Numbered from the stretch's first letter, positions 47,762 through 60,489 are shown. The stretch is 64,000 bases of DNA from Panulirus ornatus (GCF_036320965.1 NC_092261.1:13252197-13316196), one strand, 5' to 3'. Translations and numbers: made by a program. The notes: generated by a model not told the origin, from the sequence alone.

Positions 47762-48450
47762 CAGTCACCGTCACGATACAACTGTTGTTGTGTGTCGCTT
47801 TTGTGATACAACTGTTGTTGTGTGTCCCCGTCGTGATACAACTGTTGTTGTAAGTGTCCGTCGTGATACAACCGTTGTTGTGTGTCCCCGTCGTGATACA
47901 ACCGTTGCTGTGTGTCCCCGTCGTGATACAACTGTTGTTGTGTGTCCCCGTCGTGATACAACTGTTGTTGTGTGTCCCCGTCGTGATACAACTGTTGTTG
48001 TGTGTCCCCGTCGTGATACAACTGTTATTGTGTGTCCCCGTCGTGATACAACCGTTGCTGTGTGTCCCCGTCGTGATACAACCGTTGCTGTGTGTCCCCG
48101 TCGTGATACAACCGTTGCTGTGTGTCCCCGTCGTGATACAACCGTTGCTGTGTGTCCCCGTCGTGATACAACTGTTGTTGTGTGTCCCCGTCGTGATACA
48201 ACTGTTATTGTGTGTCCCCGTCGTGATACAACCGTTGCTGTGTGTCCCCGTCGTGATACAACCGTTGCTGTGTGTCCCCGTCGTGATACAACCGTTGCTG
48301 TGTGTCCCCGTCGTGATACAACCGTTGCTGTGTGTCCCCGTCGTGATACAACCGTTGCTGTGTGTCCCCGTCGTGATACAACTGTTGTTGTGTGTCCCCG
48401 TCGTGATACAACCGTTGTTGAGTATCGCTGTCATGATACAACTGTTGTAG
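47762..48450. repeat. 30-bp minisatellite, 23 units with a repeated higher-order block
   Basis: Consensus gatacaaccgttgctg plus tgtgtccccgtcgt. Four variants occur (actgttgttg, accgttgctg, actgttattg, accgttgttg). The order shows one block of about six units repeated. The 30-base period keeps frames open on both strands (up to 270 codons); these are not genes. Confidence 0.97.
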
Positions 48451-48454
48451 GGAA

Positions 48455-49020
48455 CCGAAATAGAATACCAGGTAAAAATCTTCGTGTCAATAGCTCGCTG
48501 AGGAGGCTAAGAACTCCATCAGAAAACGATCAGAATCTACATAGTGATGATATGTACAAAATCATGATCCTGGACGTATTATGTAATGTTATGGAACTGT
48601 GACGGGATGATGGATGAGATGTAAGATACGAAGGTACGTACGTAGCTTCCCTTGGGTGACCGTGCGGTGGATGAGAAGTAAAATGAAAACAAGAAAACAT
48701 CTAGGAATGACCAGAGAACGAACCAAGCAAACTCTGAGAGGAGAGATAATTGTGATTAGACGAATACTGACGTGAATAGAGACGAAAAAGATGCATTAAT
48801 AAGGAATGCAATTTAATCAACTCTTTGTTAAGGTTAGAGGAATGTGGTGCAATTTAGTTGCCAATGGAATTATGCAGTATTTCAGAACACACACACGAAC
48901 AACAAAAAAAAAAAAAAGGAAAACGAATTTCTAATTTGCAGGGAAGTAAATATTTAAACGTGGAATATGCTGGAGTGGAATGAAAATTGCTACGAGCTCA
49001 CTTTTGGCTTCCATTTCCCC
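48455..49020. other. Intergenic, nothing recognised
   Basis: AT-rich with an A run at 48905-48917; no gene. Confidence 0.4.
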
Positions 49021-49038
49021 ACACTTGATGGAGGTGTT

Positions 49039-49040
<2 letters not shown>

Positions 49041-49093
<53 letters not shown>
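49041..49093. repeat. (GT)n microsatellite
   Basis: About 26 GT units. Confidence 0.98.
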
Positions 49094-49094
<1 letters not shown>

Positions 49095-49526
49095 AGGAAT
49101 GTGTGATGGAAGGAGGAATATACGAGGCGAGGAAGAGTATATGTATAGAAACGGAGGAAGAAGATAAGAGAGGAAGAGTATACAGTATACGATTTAAAAC
49201 GCAAGTGCTATTCACTGGAAAAGAAAAATAACGAGGAGCCCATTGCGGTAATAGAAAATTTCGATCGGGTAGCAAAAGCTTTGTAAAAATACATGTATAC
49301 ACGTAGGATCATTGTACAAAAAGGCATCTCAAGCCATAAAAAGGATTACATCAGATTCATACACTTTATAGTTCGATAACTGGGGCATTCCGTCCCCTTA
49401 TGATTACAATTGTTACTTACAGTGTCTTCGTTGATGATTTTTATTTCCTTTCCGCAAATGCGGGCCACATTGCGGCCCGGGGGCCGCGTAGTAGATACAG
49501 CTGAATTTAACCCTTCAGGCGATGAG

Positions 49527-49568
49527 CTAGGTTAGGTTAGGTTAGGTTAGTTTAGGTTAGGTTAGGTT
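49527..49568. repeat. Interstitial TTAGG telomere-type repeat (block 1)
   Basis: About eight TTAGG units with one TTTAGG variant. TTAGG is the arthropod telomere unit; this block is internal. Confidence 0.9.
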
Positions 49569-49673
49569 CCGGGTTGAATTGTGACTCCCGGTGGATGACA
49601 AGGGAACAAAGCCATCCCTAACTGTATACCATCCTACTCAGGCCATACGAAAGTGTTCGAATACATCTAACTG

Positions 49674-49835
49674 TCAGGTTAGGTTAGTTGTAGGACCTTG
49701 TGCTCATAGTACTAAGTGTTAGGTTAGGTTAGGTTAGGTTAGGTTAGTTGTAGGACCTTGTGCTCATAGTACTAAGAGTGTTAGGTTAGGTTAGGATAGG
49801 TTAGTTGTAGGACATTGTGCTCATATCACTAAGAG
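49674..49835. repeat. TTAGG repeats embedded in a complex tandem repeat (block 2)
   Basis: Three units of about 55-62 bases, each made of 2-5 TTAGG copies followed by ttgtaggaccttgtgctcat and a tagtactaag-type end; the last is diverged. Confidence 0.92.
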
Positions 49836-49839
49836 AGTT

Positions 49840-50335
49840 AGTTCCTCTGCGATGAACTTTTGATCAGACACACGACCGCTTCACTCTGCGATATACGCTG
49901 ATGAACCGTTGATCTTCACCGTCACGTCTCGCCTCCACACCAATGCTCACGTCTCAGAACTTGTGCAAAGGAGTGTGTCACCTTGATCCTTTTCAAAGTA
50001 ACGTGGGTACCAGCCGTAACCCAGTATCCAAATATCTAAGTTAATACGATATACTACTCTTTAATCACATATGTGAATATAGAATATTCTACTCTTTAAC
50101 CACAGAGGCAAAGAAAAAGAGAAAATAAAATTTTTACTCTCTCGCTTCCTACTGAAATAACGAGAGCTAACCATATTTCATAGTATGTGTCTACTTGGGA
50201 CGTGAACCTTGATTTCATTTGTTATTTTTACCCTGCGTTAATATGCAGAACGTAGCTAACCTCAATGAAAAGTCTTCAGGGATATGAAATTTCATTACAG
50301 GATATCCATCTTTTGCGATCTTTTGGAAAAAGTAT
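49840..50335. other. Intergenic, nothing recognised
   Basis: AT-rich sequence, no element seen. Confidence 0.4.
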
Positions 50336-50337
50336 CA

Positions 50338-50339
<2 letters not shown>

Positions 50340-50402
<63 letters not shown>
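50340..50402. repeat. (TA)n left of LINE-A fragment
   Basis: About 31 TA units. Confidence 0.97.
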
Positions 50403-50420
<18 letters not shown>

Positions 50421-50558
50421 TTTTTTGCTTTGTCGCTGTCTCCCGCGTTTGCGAGGTAGCGCAAGGAAACAGACGAAAGAAATGGCCCAACCCCTCCCAT
50501 ACACATGTATATACATACGTCCACACACGCAAATATACATACCTACACAGCTTTCCAT

Positions 50559-50563
<5 letters not shown>
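50403..50563 (-). mobile_element. LINE-A terminal fragment, antisense, (TA)n on both sides
   Basis: A 24-base T run (the A tail on the minus strand), then gctttgtcgctgtctcccgc, gtttgcgaggtagcgcaagg and the short-form 3' UTR to ccatggttta. Only about 135 nt of the element was copied. (TA)n resumes directly at 50563. Confidence 0.92.

Positions 50564-50632
<69 letters not shown>
50563..50632. repeat. (TA)n right of LINE-A fragment
   Basis: About 35 TA units. Confidence 0.97.
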
Positions 50633-50639
<7 letters not shown>

Positions 50640-50641
<2 letters not shown>

Positions 50642-51515
50642 CTACGGTCTTGACCTCCAACGCACTAACAACAGTTCACAAAGTTTAAGGACTTAACAAT
50701 CCATATTTTGCCTCACCAGAGGAAAGGCTTGTGATTTACGTTTCCACATTTCCATACCGCACAAAGACTACCGACTTAAGAGAGCCTCATTTTGCACACA
50801 CAGAGTCGTCGGGCACAAAAAAAAAAACAGTTTATATATGAAGAAAAGAGAGATTTGGGGGAGGACTGATTACTGCAAGATCCAAGCGTAAAATTAAGAC
50901 ACATTATGTCAGTCAGTTTAAAATTGAACCAATTCCTTCTCACTGCCTGGAGGGATTCATCATCAAACCCTAGACAAATATGACCTAAAAGACTACATTT
51001 CACATTAGTTACCCTCTTGAAGTCGACGATACAAACCTCGCTCACTTATCCTACCATGACCTTTTCCCTGACCCATATCGCTAGCCAGGTCATAACGTCA
51101 CGCCATCGAGACCAAGGGGTCGTCCCGTATAGTGCGCAGGCGTCATGCCCTTGTGAGGAGGAGGTCAAAATCGTCCCCCAGATCGGGTGGTGAGGCTTCT
51201 GAACTAAAAGGGTATACAGAATCTCGAGACGTCGTAAATGCCAAGTTCCTGAGTAAACTGCAGTTAGGAACATATGATGTATACACTGTGTCATGCCGGG
51301 TTACCTGTGGGGTATGATAGCTGTTCAATGTCTCTTCGTCTAGCCCTTTGTCGTTATATGCAACGAAAGGAATAGAAGCAGATAAAATGGTCGTTTCTAT
51401 CTTCTGTCCCTATACGCCATACGTATCGAGGATGAAGGAAAACGATAAACATATGGAGGAATATAGAATGCAAGAAGGTCAAGATGATACAGTGTTTTTT
51501 CCCGTGGCAAATTAT
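50640..51515. other. Intergenic, nothing recognised
   Basis: No domain, RNA gene or repeat recognised. Confidence 0.4.
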
Positions 51516-51516
51516 A

Positions 51517-51548
<32 letters not shown>

Positions 51549-51550
51549 GT
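51517..51550. repeat. (GT)n microsatellite
   Basis: About 17 GT units, one GC interruption. Confidence 0.95.
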
Positions 51551-51652
51551 CTTTTACTTATTTTCAGAGTGTGGATGTGTGATAGTGTGGTTAGTATTTG
51601 TTATTACTCTTTATGATTAGTGTTTGTGATCACTGTTTGTGTGTTTAAGGAT

Positions 51653-51716
51653 GGATAGATAGATAGATATAGATAGATAGATAGAGAGATAGAGAGAGAG
51701 AGAGGGGGGGGGGGGG
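51653..51716. repeat. Compound GATA / GA / G microsatellite
   Basis: GATA units, then GAGA, then a run of 13 G. Confidence 0.95.
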
Positions 51717-52066
51717 TTGCACTGTTCTCCCACCAGGAGGAGGTGGTGGAGGAGGAGGATGTAGTACTAACATGACGATGTACACAAGTGTTGTGCCAGC
51801 CCTGCCCTGAGCTGCCCACAGTTTGCATTGCTAATGTAATCACGTGTTTTCTCCGCCTCAAAGCGTCGCTTAGGAGGGCTAGCGGGCGGGATCAACCGCC
51901 AACAGCTGGTGTCCGGCCATCATTACACCATTAGTGGCCAGCACAGCACCACCTGCGCTAGTGTCCACGTGGCAGCACAGGTGGCGACAGGCGGTGAGGT
52001 TGGAAGGGATTAGTCATGATGGTGGCAGGCGGGGGCAGTGAGCAAGATCGGGTGGTGGTGGTGGCA

Positions 52067-52345
52067 GCGGGCGGTACAGTGGAGAGGGCAGGGCCGGGTG
52101 GTAGTGGTGGCATGTGATACAGTGGAAAGGACCGGGTGGTGGTGATGGTGGTAGTGGTGGCAGCGGGCGGTACAGTGGAGAGGGCAGGGCCAGGTGGTAG
52201 TGGTGGCATGTGATACAGTGGAAAGGACCGGGTGGTGGTGATGGTGGTAGTGGTGGCAGCGGGCGGTACAGTGGAGAGGGCAGCGCCGGGTGGTAGTGGT
52301 GGCATGTGACACAGTGGGAAGGGTCGGGTGGTGGTGGTGGCAGGC
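52067..52345. repeat. 96-bp minisatellite, three units, GGT-rich
   Basis: Units start at 52067, 52163 and 52259 with gcgggcggtacagtggagag. GGTGGT-rich between them, with a diverged continuation to about 52370. Confidence 0.93.
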
Positions 52346-52379
52346 AGTAGAGCGGGCAGAGCTAATGTTTTAGCAACAG

Positions 52380-54820
52380 GTACCATTAAAGCTACGTAGG
52401 AGGGCTGTCCACTGTCCTCAGTTTTCAATGATACGTTCATCATCACATGAATTTCTGTCCATGGCTTCAACTGCTGACTGACATATTAAGACGTGAAATT
52501 ACACATACGGAGAGAGTCCTCTCTGTGGGGCTCTTCTGCAGGAGACTTGGCCTCAGTACCACAGTGAAGGCGGATGGTGGTGTGGTAGTGTGAGAAGGAA
52601 GGCATGTGGTTTGAATTACTGTGATGATATCGCTCAATGTAATTTTCATCCATCATTGTGGCCTCGTAATTACAAAGTCTGGTTTGATGAACACCACCCA
52701 CCCTCCATGACCCCTGATTGGAAACGCTACTTCATTTGAGTTTTGTCTTCGCCTGAAATCATGTTTCTAATTGTATTACCGGTTCCAGCGACTGTTCCAG
52801 GCATCTCTGCCATTCACGGTGTTCTTTGTATGTGGAATGTCATTCGAGTTATGTTTGTTTTGCAGTGTGGTGACGAGAACGTGTATTCTTACAGTGGTCG
52901 ACCACTAGACTCAGATATTGTTTTGTGTGCATTAAGGTCGTGAGAGTGCCATTAAAATCCAAAGATGAAGGAGGCAGCTTCCAGTCTCCTTAGACAATGA
53001 TTTTCTGTCGAGCGGGCTACAGCTTGGTGGGGAATCCACTGTAATATCCTTAGATCTATCACAGTTCAAGATGTAAATCACCTCCCAAATTAGCGCTTGT
53101 AGCAACACGCTGATAGTAACATCATGAGGCTCAGACCCTTTCATGGCACACGCGAACATTTCTCCTCACATAGGTAAAGATTTTCTTCCAGTTGCTTTTC
53201 CAGCAAGATATAACGATATGTCTTCCCTTCATCACTGATCTGACTAACGTGAAAGTCGCTGAGCACAGATCTTACTCGTAAAAATGTGAGAGATGAGGAA
53301 AATGACACGATTCTTATTGGTATTGTATAGGTTGAATGTTAAAGATATTCTGGTCCTCCAATGTCTGTGGTAAGACTCATGATCAGATTACTGTACAGGG
53401 AAATCAATGTGTTATTTTTTTGTTGAATTCTTCCCTGACGCCTCTAATCTAAGGGACCATAAGATTGGTTCTTTCGAGACTTCCAGTTGTGTCTGTGGAA
53501 GTGTAGAAGTGATCGAAGACATCTGGACCAACACAATGGTCTACTCGTACCATTTAGCAGGAAAAAAAAAAATCCTTTTTGTACGTAATTTGAGTGATTA
53601 TTAGAATAATAACAATAACAGAGCCCATTGAGATCTGTATAATGTTTGATATCTGCAACACCAGTTTTATACACTGCTTCACGCCCCTGAGGATTTTGTT
53701 GGTGGTGTAGGAAGGGGGAAAGTCTCCAACTCAGCCTGCTCCACACACAGCTGTCGTCCTCCCTGGGTAGTTGACTCGAGCTCCTATACAAGCACATAAC
53801 TTCATTATCGCCTCCTGGTGCGTGCCTAACTCGCTCTCCCTCCTCCCGGTGCAACTAGACCTGTGAGTCCCCATCTACAGGAGAGGCAGACAACAGATTG
53901 CATTCGACTTTTAGGCTGACAGTGGCGAACTTTGTTACTGGTGGAGTTAAAGTGGGCTGTACTGGTAAGTTTCTAAAGATGTGAGATTTACAGTGTGACG
54001 TGATGATGCTCTTTTGATTAGTTTGACGTATGATTTTGAGTTTATTTTGACTGCTCATGTCAGTGTGAAATAAACACGTGATAACCAACCCAGTAAAATC
54101 TGGGGAAGTAATTGTGCTCTACACCCCCTTAAAATTTGGTGTTCTTGGGGGTTAAGGCCCCTCTGTTGTGAGGCAGGTGGAACACCCTCTGCTGTAAGAG
54201 GGTGGCGCCAATTTTACAGCCATATGAACCCTCTCTATTACTATTAGGGTGGCCACCCCTCTGGAAAATCCACACAAGGATTAGGAGAGGGCCGTCTGTA
54301 ATGAGACTCCCTTGGTAATATGTGCGCTAAGGGAAGTTCAAAATCAATAGGTCTTCTGCACAGAGTCTAATGATTTTGCGCCATCGAGGAGAAGGGAAAA
54401 AGTGCTTTGCTCTTGTGAATTTCGACGAAATGGACGAATGTATTTACCAATCATATTCAAGCTCTCGGAGGAGGTCAGACCTAAGTGTTGTTTTCATTGT
54501 ATCTCACTGGAGTGTCCATCCTTTGAAAACCTCTCAGCACAATACACTGATTATACGAGGTTCTCTCGGCAGTTCCAGGCATGTTGTGTCCTCTTCGTAT
54601 TGGTAATATCATCCTCCGCGACTGTTTGAGGTGTTCCGTGCGAGACGGAACGACGTGTGATGACATACTCCCTCTTGCCTTTGTGATGGCGTTCCTTTGC
54701 TTGTGGGGAAAAGAATATGGATAGATCCCCCAAGCTGCAGAATGGCAAGAGCTCTTGCTAATGTCGTTCTAAGAGCAAGATGTACGTTTAATGATAGCCT
54801 GGTCACAGGCAGTCACTACA
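52380..54820. other. Intergenic, no gene recognised
   Basis: Several short frames without any domain. At 54110-54310 a C/G-rich patch of loosely repeating ccccct / ggtgg phrases has no named identity. Confidence 0.4.
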
Positions 54821-54824
54821 AGGA

Positions 54825-54962
54825 CCTCTCGGTCGTTTCCCCCGGCTGCTTCAAGCGCCCTAGTTCAATCCATTGACAGGACGTAGACCCCTGTATATCA
54901 CATTGCTCCAGTTCACTCTATCCCATGCACGCCTTACTCTCTTCAGCATGATCAGGCCCCGA
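54825..54962 (-). mobile_element. LINE-A 3' fragment, antisense, degenerate
   Basis: The + strand has cctagttcaatccattgaca, acccctgtatatcacattgc and catgatcaggccccgat, the reverse complement of the region around the LINE-A stop codon. Confidence 0.75.
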
Positions 54963-54964
54963 TA

Positions 54965-56930
54965 TTGGGGAGGAATGCCTCCAAGAAAACAACATTCATG
55001 GCTTTTTTTTGCGTAGAAAACTATAAAGTTGTACAATAGATTTTCAAGCCATCATCATGTAGATTTTAATACCTTGATCTCCTGCTAAGCTCTCAAAGAC
55101 AAGTTAGATATTATTTACATTGACTACCAACTTTTGTAACTGTTGTCATTGCTTGTTCAGTCTGTCGCGGTGAAACTTTTCCTTCAGCGGGTAAGACAAG
55201 TGGTTTCATTACCTGAAGGCTGTATCTCATCTGTGTCTTTCTTGGTAGAAAAAAAGTGTGCTGTGCTGTGCTCAGCGTTGTTGGCAAAGTCGCGAGATTT
55301 CTCGTCGGCTCACGAGTAGTCTCTGTATTCATTTCTCCTATAATCCCACTGCCTGTAGGAGAGAACACCGAACCACACTGTAATTTCTCTGTGCGATCTC
55401 AGGTGTCAGCACCATTCTGAATGAGAATGCTCCCTCTACATATATGTAGGTCTAGAGTGTCTCCGTTTTATTTCCTTCACGTTCGTGACAGCAGTGAAAC
55501 ATCGGAGTGAATCTGACTGAAAGGCACCGTAGATCAGGTTCCTCCTTCACGGACAGCTGTCGAAAACAAAAGCCACTTCCTTACATGTAGTTAGGCTTTC
55601 ACACCACATATGGTGTGCACAACTGTTCGAAGACAGAGAATCTTTTTCTTCTGTCGTATTAACATGCCATTTTGCAAATGCTTAGAGACACTTACATAGT
55701 TTGAGAAGCTTAGAAAACAATATACACAACATTTTCTGTCTCCGCTTGTATGTTCACACCGGAGCACATCTTAGTCAGCAACCGACTTTCAGGTCAGTTT
55801 TGCCACAGTTCAGATGTTCTCTAGGAACGACTGACTCCATAACATATTGTTGGACGCAACTTTGCTCTTCGTATATGATTTTCTGATGGAAATATTTGCC
55901 AAATGCTTTTCCTTATGAACTGCTTTAATTGTATACCTAGAATGTGTTCTGGAGGAGGAGGAGAAGAAGGAGGGAAGAGGAGCACAGTACCTCCCCTTGA
56001 GTGTGCCTCACTTCGTCTCCCTAGGGTTGATGGACGTGTGCGCGCCTTATCTACGCACTGTTCTTTATCGGCAGCTCGTGATACGCTCGCTCTACGTTGG
56101 TCGGCAAAGCCATAAGGACTCTGAGACAGGCCTGGGTCACCTTTTCCTAGCGAGATAAAAGAGATCGAATCAAACTGATCTGACTGAAAGGAGATTTTAG
56201 TTATGGTATTCGTCCTTTGACACCTTCATATATGCAATACTTAGGAGATCGTGTCATAACAGCGGTGCAAAACGGTCTTCGATTCTCCGAAACAGTGAAT
56301 TCATGAAGGTGTATCAGAACCAACTACGGCAAATGACTATCTCTTGCGATCACATTTGGGTGACACAGAACGCTGATATATAGACCATCTGTCGTTACGT
56401 TCAGGGACTTGCCGGTCTGATTGGAGTTCTGAAGTCTTTTTCCCCATTAAGCTCACGTTTTCTTTGGCATTTATTGGTTTCTGAAGTCAGGTCATCAAAC
56501 CGGATTTCTAACCTTCAGAAGTGAGTTTTATCAGCGAGGATTGCCCACGGTTCACACCGTCGACCCTTAGATAGCTCCTTTGGTGTCTGTAGAAATATCT
56601 TAAAAGGCTGAAGTCTTTCTTGTTCCTAGCGATATATCATGGCTTTCCTAAGTCTGGGTTTAAGGCTCGTACTTTCTTGATTCTTGGGAAAGCGACACCT
56701 ATGTGGTAAATATGGCCTTATGAGTGTTCCACACACCCTCCCAGGCCCGACTACGACTCCCTGTAGTTGCAGAATGCATGTAATGCATACCAAAGTGACG
56801 GCACAAGGTCCCTAGGTGATGGGAACTCCGTGTTCCCCTCCACCTCATTTACACTTTCGCAGTGTCTGAGGATTATCGGCACTCAGTCCGTGACGGTATG
56901 TACGTGACTACCGATAATAGAGATGAACTC
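54965..56930. other. Intergenic, no gene recognised
   Basis: No open frame over 85 codons and no recognised motif; moderately GC-balanced. Confidence 0.4.
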
Positions 56931-56934
56931 ACCA

Positions 56935-57355
56935 GTGACCTGAATTAGTCAGTCATTGGCTATACAGACAGACTTAACGAGTCACCTCAATGAGTAAGTC
57001 AGTGGCTATATGACATCCAGTCACCTCAGTTAGTCAGTCAGTGACTAGACAGACTTAACCAGTCACCTCAATGAGTAAGCCAGTGGCTATATGACATCCA
57101 GTAACCTCAGTTAGTCAGTCAGTGACTGGACAGACTTAACCAGTCACCTCAATGAGTAAGTCAGTGGCTATATGACATCCAGTCACCTCAGTTAGTCAGT
57201 CAGTGACTAGACAGACTTAACCAGTCACCTCAATGTGTCAGTCAGTGACTATACACACAGACTTAACCAGTCACCTCAGTTAGTCAGTCAGTGACTATAC
57301 AGACTTAACCAGTCACCTCAATCAGTCAGTCAGTGACTATATGACATCCAGTGTT
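56935..57355. repeat. About 81-bp composite minisatellite
   Basis: Each unit joins two similar halves: agtcacctcagttagtcagt with gactagacagacttaacc, and agtcacctcaatgagtaagt with ggctatatgacatcc. Three full units, then recombined half units. Confidence 0.92.
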
Positions 57356-57686
57356 ATGGGATAAGCGTTGAGTATAGGCCACTGATACCGAACTGATGGC
57401 CACTGCCTTCCTCATTGGGACTGACCTCACTGTGTATACCTCCAGTCATGGCGAGCGTGAGGAATGGCTTACTTCCCAAGCTTCGTTCACCTCACAGCGT
57501 GTCACAGAAGCTGGTGTGTTCCGTGAAGGTAAAGTCAGACCACTTCAGTGGAGTTGTTTTCTGGACAGCCAGCAAGTGATGCCGCGCTTAGAATTGCCCA
57601 CTTGATATTTTAAGCGCAGTCTTGACCAAGGTGGCTTTTCACTCGCACTGAAACTACAAGCAAATGGAGTCCGGTAACACCTACAC

Positions 57687-57821
<135 letters not shown>

Positions 57822-58098
57822 ACTGCAAGAGTGCCCTATCAAACATTCGTTTTCCTCCTGGTCAGAGAGTAGTAGTGTCCCCCAAATTGTGGTTCCCTGG
57901 CTGTCACATGGGGACTGCCAACCCCTCAACATTAATTATAGATAACGCGAATTCTCAACACTACCCATGTGGCCCGCCAAGTACTGCCACAGGCCTCATA
58001 TATATATATATATATATTTTTTTTCCCCCTTCTAAGAGAAACGAACCTGAATTTTCATCATATTTTAGTGATTTATGAATTTCTCTGTAATGACCTGA

Positions 58099-58101
<3 letters not shown>

Positions 58102-58170
<69 letters not shown>
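58102..58170. repeat. (TA)n microsatellite
   Basis: About 34 TA units. Confidence 0.98.
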
Positions 58171-58172
<2 letters not shown>

Positions 58173-58300
58173 AAGGGTGTAAGGCTCCAGATTTCGAACT
58201 TAGGTGGGTACGGCCCCAGACGGCCCCATGCTCATTCATGGTCATTAGCGCAAACCATCACTGCACCACGGGGACCCATGTACAGTCTAGTGAAGACTGT
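58171..58300 (-). repeat. tRNA-derived SINE, minus strand (T3)
   Basis: The minus strand reads gtccccgtggtgcagtgatg then gtttgcgc (good A box), and aagttcgaaatctgg (near-consensus B box) about 60 nt later. The extra length between the boxes suggests an insertion. The 3' end abuts (TA)n. Confidence 0.65.
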
Positions 58301-58900
58301 ACACAGGTGCTATAAGCCGGAAAAGCTTCAATTCAGGCGAGGTTTTGGTTAACTTATGCTACAGAGGAATTTCCTGTAGCGAAGAGAACGCTGTGGGACC
58401 TGGTATCAAACGCACCTGTATTGCGCGAGGTATTTTCAGGTATACGAATGTAAAATCAACTTGTTGAAAAATATAAAAATGTATGAATAAATGTTGCTGA
58501 TTATTTTGTTTAACATGCTGTTTGTGTTTATGCAAATAGCCTTTCAGTGATCGTACATTTTTTAAAAGATTTTTATGTTTTCCTGGCGGTCATAGTCCTT
58601 TGCTCTCAACGTACATTATTATTATTTTTTTTCTTTTACGTAGACAAATGATTCACAATAGATATTGCTATTGAAAATATCTATGCCCTAAATGAATGAT
58701 TTCACTTTATGATGTAGGTATTCGTAATTGATATGAGGTAGACATAGATAATCGAAATTGATAATGAGGTATTCTAGAAAAAATAATTTTCTCTTTTTTT
58801 CGATAGATTTCGAAATTGGGTAATATATGCGGTGAGAGCGATGTATGTTCGTAGGATTATCTAAAAGAAAAAAAAAGGAGGAAGCTGAAGAAAGCGCTTA
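58301..58900. other. Intergenic, AT-rich, nothing recognised
   Basis: No features beyond short homopolymers. Confidence 0.4.
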
Positions 58901-58906
58901 ATTTTG

Positions 58907-59157
58907 GAATGGTGGTTGTAACGGTTTACGAATGGTGGTTGTAACGGTTTTCGAATGGTGGTTGTAACGGTTTTCGAATGGTGGTTGTAACGGTTTTCGA
59001 ATGGTGGTTGTAACGGTTTTCGAATGGTGGTTGTACCGGTTTTCGAATGGTGGTTGTAACAGTTTTCGAATGGTGGTTGTAACGGTTTACGAATGGTGGT
59101 TGTAACGGTTTTCGAATGGTGGTTGTAACGGTTTACGAATGGTGGTTGTAACGGTTG
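58907..59157. repeat. 23-bp minisatellite, about 11 units
   Basis: Consensus aatggtggttgtaacggttt plus tcg or acg. Units alternate ttttcg and tttacg, and one has accggt. Confidence 0.96.
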
Positions 59158-59159
59158 GT

Positions 59160-59770
59160 GGTGAAGGCCGTGATAAACCATGGCCAGTCAGTAGGCCCAA
59201 GTCTTAATTAATTAACCAACAACCAAAGAAAACTTAGGATATTTTTGTGTTTTGAATTCAACCTTGATATAGCCCGTAATTAATGGTTGAATTATCTCAT
59301 CAGGCAGATTAAAGTTAACTGCAGAGTAAAATGTAAGCGAGAAATGTTACTGTATTATATGTAACTTTAATATATTTACTACTGCTTGTACGAATGAAGC
59401 ATTCAAATCATATAAAACATATTCACGTGAATCATTAAATGTGAATGGTCAAATATATTTATATAAGAGTTGGAAATCTTATACATACGTATCTCTACAA
59501 ACGAAGATCAAAATGTAAACGAATTTTTCTCCTTACATTCAGTTGTTCATGAAATACGTTTTCGGTAATGTCATTATCTTACACGTTTTCCTTCACAAGT
59601 CACTAACTGAACGAGAAGGTGGCGTTAGTGGCAACTTTTGGGGAACTCTTTAAAAATCGCGGTATTCCGGGGATAGTTTCACTTCTGAGTACATCATCTT
59701 TCATCCTACTTTGCTTTAGTTAACCCAGAGCACTGGCGTCGACTGGATGTAGCCAGTGTGTCTGTGTATA
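59160..59770. other. Intergenic, possible upstream region of a candidate exon
   Basis: AT-rich to 59560, then more balanced, with no clear TATA element. Confidence 0.35.
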
Positions 59771-59859
59771 CATAGATGTGTTTTTAACTCGTTTTGATAC
59801 ATTTTTACCCCAGTGTTACATTGTGAAAACTGTTAACATACCAGTGGACACGAGGACAA

Positions 59860-59935
59860 TGGCTGGAGGGACATTCGTAAAGTGTAGACATTCAGTTGAT
59901 GATGCTATGGTTATCACAAGTGTTCGTCCCGAGGT
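59860..59935 (+). CDS. Candidate first coding exon of an unidentified gene
   Basis: An ATG in good context (gaggacaATGG, at 59860) opens a 25-codon frame reading MAGGTFVKCRHSVDDAMVIT then SVRPE, followed directly by gtaggagg, a plausible splice donor at about 59935. The frame also continues unspliced to 60008. I do not recognise the protein and see no following exon, so this may be chance. Confidence 0.22.
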
Positions 59936-60009
59936 AGGAGGTGGAGGCCAGAGATTGTATAGTGCTCCTCACTCGAATGGAGGAGTCATGCGCGGGATCA
60001 TCGGATGAC

Positions 60010-60485
60010 CTGAGCGAGGTAGGTCATTTTTGGGTTGAAATTAGAGACGCATTTGACACTAGCGATGAATCACTGAACGAGACCTCGAGAAATTGGACGC
60101 GGGCGGGTCGAGTTTTTTTCTTTTTCTGTGTAGTTCGTTCTCTTTATTTACGTTTTGATTTTAATTCATAGGTTATGTAACTCAGTAGTCATTTGTATGG
60201 ATTATTTTCTTTATAATCATGATTCAAAAGAAGTCTAGACAAGCTTCTCAGGATGATTTTGTTGAAAAGAATGAGTATATTTATCTCGAGTAGAACGAAT
60301 TTCATCGAATGAGATGTAAACACGTTGGGCGCTGGCGTGAAGCACATCGTTCCGAGAGTCCGAAACCCCGAATCACCCGGACGTTTCGTTACACATGCTC
60401 GCGCTATGAGTAGAAATTTAGTCTGAGTTTCTTCAGAGGGATGCTGGGGTCCCGAGGAAACAGTGCCACTGTTGATATTGGTCTG
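60010..60485. other. Intergenic, nothing recognised
   Basis: No gene or repeat recognised. Confidence 0.4.
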
Positions 60486-60489
60486 ATGT

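Noticed and set aside
47762..48450. Array of 30-bp units resembling a CRISPR array
   Set aside because: Units are contiguous without unique spacers, and the DNA is eukaryotic.
47742..48602. Open frames of 198-270 codons with ten-residue repeats
   Set aside because: Same cause as above; a 30-bp minisatellite, not a repeat protein.
49527..49835. A true chromosome end
   Set aside because: The TTAGG runs are short, interrupted and flanked by unique DNA on both sides.
51958..52470. 170-codon Pro/Thr-rich minus-strand frame
   Set aside because: Falls on the 96-bp GGT-rich minisatellite; the period is divisible by three.
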